The notes below the pieces were generated by a model that was given only the letters and a program-made list of their open reading frames with translations, ran no database searches and was not told the DNA's origin. From Thermodesulfobacteriaceae bacterium UBA6232 (GTDB lineage Bacteria > Desulfobacterota > Thermodesulfobacteria > Thermodesulfobacteriales > Thermodesulfobacteriaceae), in the NCBI GenBank assembly GCA_002441555.1, contig DJWK01000022.1, positions 29,270-93,269 of the forward strand: 64,000 nt of DNA, read 5' to 3'. The translations under genes and the position numbers were made by a program. Numbering within the stretch: the stretch's first letter is position 1; the number at the start of each line of letters is the position of its first letter. Positions 7,523 through 14,706 of the stretch are shown here, piece by piece.

Positions 7523-7750
7523 ATGAAGCTTTGCGATTTAAAACCCGGAACTAAGGGAAAAATTATCAGAATTAGCGGAAACAAAAATTTAAAAAGAAGG
7601 TTTCAAACCATGGGTATTCTTCCAGGTGAAGAGATTGTAGTTGAAAAAGTAGCTCCCTTAGGAGATCCCATTGATGTAATAGTAAAGGGTTATCACCTTT
7701 CTTTGAGAAAAAATGAGGCAGACCAGATTGAAGTGGAGGTTATAAAATGA
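7523..7750 (+). CDS. feoA: FeoA, ferrous iron transport accessory protein
   Basis: A 75-residue cytoplasmic SH3-fold protein of standard FeoA length. The start at 7523 has GAGGAGG upstream; the frame is open further 5' but without a better site. Motifs: LCDLKPGTKGKIIRISG, RRFQTMGILPGEEIVVEKVAPLGDP, IVKGYHLSLRKNEADQIEVE. Its stop overlaps the feoB ATG by 4 bases, so the two are translationally coupled. FeoA supports FeoB-mediated Fe(II) uptake. Confidence 0.95.
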   Translation: MKLCDLKPGTKGKIIRISGNKNLKRRFQTMGILPGEEIVVEKVAPLGDPIDVIVKGYHLSLRKNEADQIEVEVIK

Positions 7751-9897
7751 AAGAAATAAGGATTGCCGTTTGCGGAAATCCAAATACAGGAAAATCTACC
7801 TTAATAAATTCACTTGCTGGGGCTAAGCTTCAAGTAGGGAACTGGCCTGGAGTTACTGTAGAAAAGAAAGAGGTTACCTTTAAAACGGGAGACTACCTTT
7901 TGCACTTCATTGACCTTCCTGGAGCTTACAGTCTTACCCCTTTTTCTCTTGAAGAGAAGATTACCAGAGATTTTCTCTTTACCCAGAGACCTGATGTAAT
8001 TCTCTGTGTGGTTGATTCTACCAATCTTGAAAGGAATCTCTTTTTTGTGATTCAATTGATGGAGCTCGGAATTCCTATGGTTGTAGCCTTAAACATGTAT
8101 GATGAAGCTCAAAAATTGGGCTATAAAATTGACATAGCCCTTCTTGAGGAGTTGCTTGGAGTAAAGATTGTTCCAACGGTTGCCACAAGAGGAGAGGGTA
8201 TTGAAAAGTTAAAGGAAAAGGTTGTTGAGGTTTATGAAAAAAGTATCCTTCCTAAGGATTTATCCTATGGAGAAGATATTGAAGAGCTTATTAGAAAAAC
8301 TAAAAGCCATCTTCTTACCCTGAACCCGCAGTTATCAGAAGAAGAGCTTACCAAAGGAATCATTTTAAAAGTTCTTGAGGGAGATGAAGAGGTATTGCAA
8401 AAACTTGGAATTAAATATGATAAAACTTTGCTTAAAAGTTATTTAGAGCATATTGAGAAGGTGCATGGAATGGACTTTGAAGATTTTCTTACCGATACCC
8501 GCTATGGTCTTTCCGCAGGAGCAGTGAAGAAAGTGCTTTCAAGACCTGAAATTAGAAAAATAACCTTTACAGAAAAAATTGACAATATTTTACTAAACCG
8601 CTATTTGGGAATACCTCTTTTTCTTCTTATAATGTGGCTTTTATTTAAGCTTGCCTTTGATATAGCTAATCCCTATGTGGATTTTCTTGACGAAACCATA
8701 AGTGAGTTTGTGATTATATGGGCAGGGGCTGGTTTAGAGGCAGTAGGTGCTCCTGATTGGATAATCTCACTTATTACAGATGGAATTATAGGAGGGGTAG
8801 GGATAGTTTTTACTTTTATTCCGGTAATTGGAATGATAATGCTTTTAATAACTCTTCTTGAAAGTTCCGGTTATATGGCGAGAGCTGCCTTTCTTATGGA
8901 TAGAGTAATGAGAGCTTTCGGAGTTCAGGGAAAGTCCTTTATTCCTATGCTTATGGGATTTGGGTGCAATGTTCCTTCTGTTTATGCCACAAGAGTTCTT
9001 GAACAGGAAAAAGAACGCAAACTTACCATGTTTCTTGTTCCCTTTATGTCCTGCGGAGCAAGACTTCCTGTTTATGTGGTTTTTATTTCTGCCTTTTTCG
9101 CAAGTTCATCTGGAACGGTTCTTTTCTTTCTTTATACCTTTGGAATTGCCATAGCCATGGCAGTGGGTATTGTAATGCATAAACTTTTTTACAAAGGAGA
9201 AAGTTCACCTTTTATTATGGAACTTCCGCCCTACAGATTTCCCACCTTTAGAGATTTGAGAATTCATACCTGGATGAAATTGAGACATTTTGTAATCAAA
9301 GCTGGAACCTGGATTCTTTTAATAAATATAATAGTATGGGGATTGCTTAATCTTCCCTGGAAACCAGAAAAACCAGAGGATTCGTTACTTGGGAAAATTG
9401 GCTCTACAGTAGCCCCGATTTTTAAGCCTCTTGGGTATGGAGATTGGGCCAGTGCCTCAAGTCTTCTTTCAGGTATCTTGGCAAAAGAAGTGGTAGTCTC
9501 AACTATGGCTCAGATTTATGGGATGGAAGAGGAAAAAGAGATTAAAGAGGTTAATCTGCTTGAAGATCTTAAAAGCATAGGTCAAAAGTTTATTGAAAAG
9601 ACAAAAGAGGCTATATCTAATGTCTTTTCCACCTTTGGTATAGCAACGCTTTCTGCAGAAGAACCTGAAGAGGCAGGAGGATTAATCCCAATACTTCAAA
9701 AACACTTTACACCCCTTTCAGCATTGAGTTTTATGGTTTTTGTTCTTCTCTACTGGCCATGTTTTGTTTACGGAATAGCCCTTAAAGCAGAGCTGGGAAC
9801 TTTTAAGCTTTACGGACAGGCTATTTTACTTCACACCCTTGTGGCCTGGGTTTGCGCCTTTTTGGTCTATCAGATAGGAAACTTTTTAGGATTTTAA
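7747..9897 (+). CDS. feoB: FeoB, ferrous iron transporter
   Basis: A 716-residue inner-membrane Fe(II) transporter. The N-terminal G domain has G1 GNPNTGKST, switch-I region VGNWPGVTVEKK, G3 DLPGAYSL and G4 NMYD. A helical GDI domain follows, then two Gate segments with conserved cysteines (LMGFGCNVPS, VPFMSCGARLPVY) and Nramp-like membrane helices (about 280-716). Length is slightly under the Escherichia coli protein but complete. It is coupled to feoA; the locus is probably iron-repressed through the Fur-like boxes upstream. Confidence 0.98.
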   Translation: MKEIRIAVCGNPNTGKSTLINSLAGAKLQVGNWPGVTVEKKEVTFKTGDYLLHFIDLPGAYSLTPFSLEEKITRDFLFTQRPDVILCVVDSTNLERNLFFVIQLMELGIPMVVALNMYDEAQKLGYKIDIALLEELLGVKIVPTVATRGEGIEKLKEKVVEVYEKSILPKDLSYGEDIEELIRKTKSHLLTLNPQLSEEELTKGIILKVLEGDEEVLQKLGIKYDKTLLKSYLEHIEKVHGMDFEDFLTDTRYGLSAGAVKKVLSRPEIRKITFTEKIDNILLNRYLGIPLFLLIMWLLFKLAFDIANPYVDFLDETISEFVIIWAGAGLEAVGAPDWIISLITDGIIGGVGIVFTFIPVIGMIMLLITLLESSGYMARAAFLMDRVMRAFGVQGKSFIPMLMGFGCNVPSVYATRVLEQEKERKLTMFLVPFMSCGARLPVYVVFISAFFASSSGTVLFFLYTFGIAIAMAVGIVMHKLFYKGESSPFIMELPPYRFPTFRDLRIHTWMKLRHFVIKAGTWILLINIIVWGLLNLPWKPEKPEDSLLGKIGSTVAPIFKPLGYGDWASASSLLSGILAKEVVVSTMAQIYGMEEEKEIKEVNLLEDLKSIGQKFIEKTKEAISNVFSTFGIATLSAEEPEEAGGLIPILQKHFTPLSALSFMVFVLLYWPCFVYGIALKAELGTFKLYGQAILLHTLVAWVCAFLVYQIGNFLGF

Positions 9898-9920
9898 TAA
9901 AACAAAGGAGGAGGGGAGAT

Positions 9921-10379
9921 ATGATAACCCAAGAAATGATTCAAAAAGCTCAAGAGAGCTGGGCAAAAGGAATTATTGAAATAGGAAGGCTTTACACAGA
10001 GAAAAAGGACTTTGTAGAATTTGCTAAAAAATTTATAAAAGAAATGTATAATTATGACGAGGGAATAGTTTTATTTAAGCCTACCAAGGCAAGGGAAAAG
10101 CAATTCAGACTTAATTTTGAAGAAGCTTTGTCATACTTTGTAGGAGGAAATATCAAAGAAGATAAAGGTTTTGCCCTTGAGCCCTGGAAGGCGATAAGAT
10201 TTGAGGTTGCAGGAAATCTAATTTTTAATGAAATCGCCATAAGTCAGGGTAATTATTACTTTACCAGTGCAAAAACCGGAGAAACTATACGAGTTGAGTT
10301 TACTTTTGTATACAAATTAGTGGGGAATCAATTGAAAATAGTGGCTCACCATTCCTCCTTGCCCTTTAGTGGGTTATAA
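9921..10379 (+). CDS. NTF2/SnoaL-like fold protein of unknown role
   Basis: A 152-residue protein from the ATG at 9921, which has GGAGGAGG just upstream; the frame is open further 5' into feoB. The pattern of N-terminal helices followed by strands, with VLFKPTKAREKQFRLNFEEALSYF, YFTSAKTGETIRVEFTFVY and LKIVAHHSSLPF, suggests the cone-like NTF2/SnoaL fold related to the CaMKII association domain. The HHSS ending is typical of that group. No catalytic role can be claimed. It follows feoB by 23 bases and probably shares its transcript. Confidence 0.65.
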   Translation: MITQEMIQKAQESWAKGIIEIGRLYTEKKDFVEFAKKFIKEMYNYDEGIVLFKPTKAREKQFRLNFEEALSYFVGGNIKEDKGFALEPWKAIRFEVAGNLIFNEIAISQGNYYFTSAKTGETIRVEFTFVYKLVGNQLKIVAHHSSLPFSGL

Positions 10380-10430
10380 AAGGGTTAAAAAGTTATTTTT
10401 TTCACAATTTGTGCTACTTTTTTTCATTTT

Positions 10431-10559
10431 ATGCTATTAAATGATTGTCTGGTAGTTGTGGTATTTGGTTTTGTTTTAGCCGCAGCTTTTACTTTATGTG
10501 GCTTATGGCTGATTTATTCTCCTGCTTTGATGGAAAGGAGAGAGGTAGAGAGTGGATAA
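10431..10559 (+). CDS. Possible 42-residue single-pass membrane protein
   Basis: A short ORF starting MLLNDCLVVVVFGF and ending MERREVESG. Most of it is one hydrophobic helix containing a Cys and ending in a charged tail. No good ribosome-binding site precedes it. Small membrane proteins are known next to feoB in other bacteria, but this one does not show their Cys-rich C-terminus. It could be spurious. Confidence 0.3.
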   Translation: MLLNDCLVVVVFGFVLAAAFTLCGLWLIYSPALMERREVESG

Positions 10560-10627
10560 TCGACAACTTAGGAATTAAGGTAAGAGAAGAGGAACACCTA
10601 TAAAAATACACAGATGGGAGGTGAAGC

Positions 10628-11767
10628 ATGAAAAAGGTTATAATTGGATCAGGTTTGTCTCTTTTGCTACTTTTTCAAGCCCAAACTCTTTCTGCCCTTG
10701 AGCTCAATGAAAAACTCTCCTTTGAGGCCAATTTAACCTTTGTGCACCAGTGGCTTGAGAAAAGAGGTGGAGAATTTAAGGACAAAGATAGAGGCTCAGT
10801 GGTTTTTGATGGAAGTTTAAGTTTTAAACCTACTGAGGTGGATGAGTTTTCTCTTCGGGCAAGCTTTGCTAAAGAAAATGGAATAAAGAAATACAGCCCC
10901 TTTATCCTTTCACCCAATGCCGATGACCTAAGGGATGATCTTCACAACATCAATGGAAGATCAAGGGATCATCTTCAGGAACTCTGGTATGCAAGAACCT
11001 TTAGCCTTCCAGGTAACTCCACTTTAAAGGCTACCTTGGGGATTATTGATGGAACTGCCTTTATTGATGACAACAGGTTTGCCAATGATGAAATAGGCCA
11101 GTTTATGAATGAGGTTTTTGTAAATAACCCTCTTGCTAACCTTATCAGCTATGATTACGGGGTTGCCCTTGAATTTGAAAAGGGACCTTTTCATTTAAGA
11201 GCTCTTGGGATGCAGAGTAAAACCGAGGAGTCAGAGAATCCAAGATTTGATAAGAAAAATTACAATTATTATGCCCTTCAGCTGGGTTATAAATTTGATA
11301 CCTCCTTGGGTGAAGGAAACTACAGAATCTATATTTTTTCCACCAATAAAAAATTTCCCGATTGGAAAGAGGAGGATAAAGAGGCTTTGAAAGGCTGGGG
11401 AGTATCCTTTGATCAGGATGTAATAAAGGAGCGTCTGGGAGTTTTTTTCAGAGCGGGTTTTCAGGACGATTCTGCAGAAATTGATTACAAAAGCATGTAT
11501 AGCTTTGGTCTGGAATATAGGTGCAAGGTTTTAAACAGAAATTTTACCTTTGGAGCAGGATATGCCTATCTGAAAGCCCCCTCCAAAAATGAGGAGTTAA
11601 AATCCACAAGGGCCTATGAGGCCTATCTCGCAATACCTCTCTATGAAGTTGAAAAAAAATTTAACTCTGTTTTAACCTTTGACTGGCAATATATGGAAGA
11701 TGACCTTAAGGCTGAGCCTGATCGCAAGGGCCACATCTTCGGCTTAAGATTAAGTTTAGGATTTTGA
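10628..11767 (+). CDS. Outer-membrane beta-barrel porin
   Basis: A 379-residue protein with a Sec signal (MKKVIIGSGLSLLLLFQAQTLSA) and a body of alternating amphipathic strands rich in aromatic residues (NEKLSFEANLTFVHQW, KATLGIIDGTAFIDDN, YALQLGYKFDT, FDWQYMEDD). It ends GLRLSLGF; the terminal Phe is the usual barrel-assembly signal. This style resembles OprB-like and related porins. It lies at the 3' end of the iron locus with GGGAGG before its ATG, so it may admit iron complexes or be unrelated. The substrate is unknown. A terminator follows. Confidence 0.8.
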   Translation: MKKVIIGSGLSLLLLFQAQTLSALELNEKLSFEANLTFVHQWLEKRGGEFKDKDRGSVVFDGSLSFKPTEVDEFSLRASFAKENGIKKYSPFILSPNADDLRDDLHNINGRSRDHLQELWYARTFSLPGNSTLKATLGIIDGTAFIDDNRFANDEIGQFMNEVFVNNPLANLISYDYGVALEFEKGPFHLRALGMQSKTEESENPRFDKKNYNYYALQLGYKFDTSLGEGNYRIYIFSTNKKFPDWKEEDKEALKGWGVSFDQDVIKERLGVFFRAGFQDDSAEIDYKSMYSFGLEYRCKVLNRNFTFGAGYAYLKAPSKNEELKSTRAYEAYLAIPLYEVEKKFNSVLTFDWQYMEDDLKAEPDRKGHIFGLRLSLGF

Positions 11768-11789
11768 GTAAATTTTTAATTCAGATGGA

Positions 11790-11827
11790 GCCCTCTTCCA
11801 CAAAGGGAGAGGGCAAGTTTCTTTTTT
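11790..11827 (+). terminator. Rho-independent terminator after the porin gene
   Basis: GCCCTCT (11790-11796) pairs with AGAGGGC (11808-11814) across an 11-base loop and is followed by a T-rich run (TTTCTTTTTTT). It ends the plus-strand iron/porin unit. Confidence 0.8.
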
Positions 11828-11959
11828 TATACAGGCTATTTTTAGTCATAAGGGTTAGCTTGCCTTAGAGATATTTATTTTTGTAAACTTACGGGGCTTA
11901 AATGTTTTATTGTCAAGTGATTCTTCCTCACTTTGCAGGTTTTAAATTTTTTAACTATA

Positions 11960-11988
11960 TTGACAAATAGCTATAAAGGTATTAAGTT
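11960..11988 (+). promoter_or_regulatory. Promoter of the arsR operon
   Basis: TTGACA (11960-11965), a 17-bp spacer and TAAGTT (11983-11988). The ATG begins only 7 bases after the -10, so the mRNA may be leaderless. ATAGCTAT (11967-11974), a perfect palindrome, and CTAT-N8-ATAG lie in the spacer region and could be the ArsR operator. Confidence 0.5.
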
Positions 11989-11995
11989 ATGAAAC

Positions 11996-12346
11996 ATGGA
12001 TTTAAAGAGACTTTCTCAGAAAATAAAGGCCTTATCAGACATAAACCGGCTCAAGATTCTTTATCTTTTAAGTATCAGGCCCTGTTGTGTTTGCGAACTA
12101 ACCCAGCTTCTTGGTGTCTCCCAACCAACTCTAACTAAACATCTTCAAAAACTTGAGCAGGCAGGTTTTGTAGAAACCAAGCGTCTAAAATTTTACCAGA
12201 TTTATTCTCTCCATTATGAGGATGCCTTTACCGAAGAACTTACTAAAAAACTCTTAGATACAATGAAAGATATTCCAGAGGTTATTGAATTAGCCAAAAA
12301 GTTAAAGGAAACTCCTCTTTATTATCAAACTAAAGAAGAGAGATAG
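11996..12346 (+). CDS. ArsR/SmtB-family metalloregulator
   Basis: A 116-residue winged-helix repressor. It has the recognition region LTQLLGVSQPTLTKHLQKLEQAGFVETKR and, just before it, RPCCVCEL. That places a C-x-C pair in the same helix as the As(III)-binding ELCVCDL of classical ArsR. It probably represses its own operon (permease and small thioredoxin) and is released by a soft metal or metalloid. There is no Shine-Dalgarno sequence at a normal distance, consistent with a leaderless start. The family is sure; arsenic as ligand is likely but not proven. Confidence 0.9.
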   Translation: MDLKRLSQKIKALSDINRLKILYLLSIRPCCVCELTQLLGVSQPTLTKHLQKLEQAGFVETKRLKFYQIYSLHYEDAFTEELTKKLLDTMKDIPEVIELAKKLKETPLYYQTKEER

Positions 12347-12356
12347 GTGGTGGGTC

Positions 12357-13613
12357 ATGGATTTGAGAAGAGAGATTAAATTTATAGTAGGGTTCATTCT
12401 TTTTTATGCCTTTTTTTATCTCTTTCCTTATCCTGAAAGAATACTTCAAGGATTGAAGGAAGGGGTCCTTCTACTCAGCTGGTATGCAAGGGAACATGTG
12501 CTTTATTGTTTGGTTCCCGCTTTTTTTATAGCAGGAGCTATAAGCACTTTCATTTCCAAGGAATCCGTTCTTAAATATCTTGGCCCGGATTCTCCCAAAG
12601 TTTTTGCCTTTTTGGTGGCTTCGGTTGCTGGAACAGTATTGGCAGTTTGTTCCTGCACGGTTTTGCCTTTATTTGCAGGGCTTTATCTTCAGGGAGCAGG
12701 TATTGGGCCAGCTACCACTTTTCTTTATTCTGGGCCTGCCATAAATGTGCTTGCCATTGTGCTTTCAGCCAAGGTTTTAGGGCTTGATATCGGTATTGCA
12801 AGGGCCCTGGGATCAATTTCTATGGGAATTTTAATCGGAATTTTAATGCACTTTATTTTTAGAGAATTTGAAAAACAAAGGCTCTCTGGATTTCAAGGCT
12901 TTCAGGCAGAAAAGGGGCTAAGTTTTGAAAAATCGGTATTTTTTCTTGCAACCCTTGTGGCAATTCTTCTCATAGCTACTTCAAATCTTCCTTATAAATG
13001 GCCACTTCTTTACCTCTTTTATTTATTGTTATTGGTTGAGATGAAAGGATTTTTTAATATGTCCTTTAAGAATTTGGCCTTTTCTGCTATTATTGTTCTT
13101 GCTCTTGCTATCTTTCAACCCTATAAAGAAATTCCCTTTATTGCAGGAGTTATCTTGGTTTCCTATCTTGCTAATAAAGAAAAAGGAATCCTTGGTGAGT
13201 GGTTTGATAATTCCTATATCCTTGCCAAGCAGATTTTTCCTTTACTTTTCATAGGAGTATTTGTATCAGGTTTTTTCCTTGGAGGAATTGAGGGAGAAGG
13301 ATATATCCCCAAAAGATTTATTGAGGCCCTTCTTGGAGGAACTGGATTTTTTACTCATCTTTTATCGGCAGTCATTACGGCACTTATGTATTTTGCCACT
13401 TTAACCGAGGTTCCCATTATTCAGGGGCTTATGGCCCAGGGGGTTAAAGAGGGGCCAGCCCTTGCCATGCTTCTTGCAGGGCCAGCGGTTTCTCTTCCAA
13501 GTTTTCTTGTGTTAAGAGCCATTATGGGAACCAAAAGAACTTTAACTTATGCCATCTTGGTTATTATTATTTCTGCATTTTACGGATACTTATACCAAAT
13601 TCTATTCACATAA
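12357..13613 (+). CDS. DUF318/ArsP-family permease
   Basis: A 418-residue inner-membrane protein with about 10 hydrophobic helices. It carries the family hallmark AVCSCTVLPLFAGLYLQGAG followed by LYSGPAINVLA, and a matching second half (TEVPIIQGLMAQGVKEGPALAMLLAGPAVSLPS). Members export organoarsenicals (ArsP) or are of unknown substrate (YraQ). Its position between an ArsR repressor and a CPKC thioredoxin is a recurring arrangement. The CSC pair may contact the metalloid. ATG at 12357 follows a GGTGG-type site. Confidence 0.88.
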   Translation: MDLRREIKFIVGFILFYAFFYLFPYPERILQGLKEGVLLLSWYAREHVLYCLVPAFFIAGAISTFISKESVLKYLGPDSPKVFAFLVASVAGTVLAVCSCTVLPLFAGLYLQGAGIGPATTFLYSGPAINVLAIVLSAKVLGLDIGIARALGSISMGILIGILMHFIFREFEKQRLSGFQGFQAEKGLSFEKSVFFLATLVAILLIATSNLPYKWPLLYLFYLLLLVEMKGFFNMSFKNLAFSAIIVLALAIFQPYKEIPFIAGVILVSYLANKEKGILGEWFDNSYILAKQIFPLLFIGVFVSGFFLGGIEGEGYIPKRFIEALLGGTGFFTHLLSAVITALMYFATLTEVPIIQGLMAQGVKEGPALAMLLAGPAVSLPSFLVLRAIMGTKRTLTYAILVIIISAFYGYLYQILFT

Positions 13614-13632
13614 AAACGGAGGAGGGAGGCTT

Positions 13633-13872
13633 ATGAAAAAGGAGATCAAAGTGCTTGGCCCAGGATGTCCCAAATGTGAGCTACTTTATGAAAATGTGAT
13701 TAAAGCCCTTGATGAACTGGGAATTGAGGCAGACCTTGTAAAGATAAAGGATTTTATGCAGATTGCAGCTCATGGAGTCCTTACAACCCCAGGCCTTGTG
13801 ATTGACGGAAAGCTTGTTTCACAGGGGAAGGTCTTATCCGTTGAGGAGATTAAAGAACTTTTAATGACCTAA
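13633..13872 (+). CDS. Small thioredoxin-fold protein (redox-active disulfide family)
   Basis: A 79-residue single-domain thioredoxin-like protein from the ATG at 13633 with GGAGGGAGG upstream. The active-site motif is GPGCPKCELLYE and the cis-Pro loop reads VLTTPGLVIDG. It belongs to the compact group often paired with DUF318 permeases. It may keep the permease or its substrate reduced. Its last codons overlap by 12 bases the 3' end of the convergent nucleotidyltransferase gene. Confidence 0.9.
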   Translation: MKKEIKVLGPGCPKCELLYENVIKALDELGIEADLVKIKDFMQIAAHGVLTTPGLVIDGKLVSQGKVLSVEEIKELLMT

Positions 13873-14490
13873 AAAGTTTGAAACAGCTTTATTAAAAAAG
13901 ATTTTTATCTCCTCCCATTGAAAATCTATATCTTTGTAAGATTCTCTTTCTGCATCCTCAAAATAGGTTAAAGCTTTTAAGAACATTCCTGGATTATACT
14001 TGGGATATTTATACTTGAGAAAATCAAATATATCTTCTAACTTCCATTTATGTAGATTCATTAAAAACCACAAATCAAAAAAATCCTTTTTTGAACCTCT
14101 TTGGACAATAGCAACGGCTTTCATACAGGCAATATCCACATCCTTTGCAATAAAAATTTTTAAAGAATCGTGAAATTCTGGTTTTTCAAGAAGAATATAG
14201 GGATATCTAAAAAAGGAGAATTTTATATAATGATCGTTTATTATATAATAAAAAATTAGGGTATCCATTTTTTTTACTGTCCACTCTATGGGTAAGGTTT
14301 GACTTTTAATGTCAAAGGTTAGAAGGTCAATTTCCCTCTCAGGGAAAGTGAAAAAGTCAAAATCTTCAGAGACTCTATGAGAATATTTTATAGTAAGTGC
14401 AGTTCCACCTGCTAAGTAAAATCCTTCAGTAAGGGATAGGTTTACAACCTTCTCTAAGGTTTTCTTTTGAGGCTCGCTCAATTTCTTCAT
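13861..14490 (-). CDS. AbiEii/AbiGii-type nucleotidyltransferase, probable toxin
   Basis: A 209-residue protein of the AbiEii/MenT nucleotidyltransferase family. It has FYLAGGTALTIKYSHRVSEDFDFFTF, combining the GG-T and D-x-D metal-binding motifs, and a later KAVAIVQRGSKKDFFDLWFLM motif. Such proteins transfer nucleotides to RNA or protein targets and act as toxins in AbiE-like type IV systems. It overlaps the upstream small gene by 65 bases, assuming the ATG at 14490. It may defend against phage or be a domesticated remnant. A shorter N-terminus is possible but would cut close to the GG-T motif. Confidence 0.85.
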   Translation of the reverse strand: MKKLSEPQKKTLEKVVNLSLTEGFYLAGGTALTIKYSHRVSEDFDFFTFPEREIDLLTFDIKSQTLPIEWTVKKMDTLIFYYIINDHYIKFSFFRYPYILLEKPEFHDSLKIFIAKDVDIACMKAVAIVQRGSKKDFFDLWFLMNLHKWKLEDIFDFLKYKYPKYNPGMFLKALTYFEDAERESYKDIDFQWEEIKIFFNKAVSNFLGH

Positions 14491-14698
14491 TACTGACCTC
14501 TAAAAGGAGTTTCCAAAAAGAACGGTTTTCTCTTTCAAATCTATGAATATGTTTAAGAAAAAGGTTTTTAAGAAATTCTTTGGAAAAGCTTTGAAGTATC
14601 CATTGGGGGTCATCATAGAGCATGGCCCTAAGAATTAACTCTTCCTCACATTGAACCCCGTCCCAGGCAAATTTTTTAAGGAGATCTTCCTTTTTCAT
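14426..14698 (-). CDS. Probable antitoxin partner of the AbiEii-like protein
   Basis: A 90-residue, charged, mostly helical protein starting MKKEDLLKKFAWDGVQ. I do not recognise a firm family. Its small size, its position directly upstream of the nucleotidyltransferase and the 65-base overlap with it fit an antitoxin or regulator gene of a two-gene module. It lacks an obvious helix-turn-helix, unlike full-length AbiEi antitoxins. Confidence 0.6.
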   Translation of the reverse strand: MKKEDLLKKFAWDGVQCEEELILRAMLYDDPQWILQSFSKEFLKNLFLKHIHRFERENRSFWKLLLEVSNEEIERASKENLREGCKPIPY

Positions 14699-14706
14699 CT
14701 TGAGTT

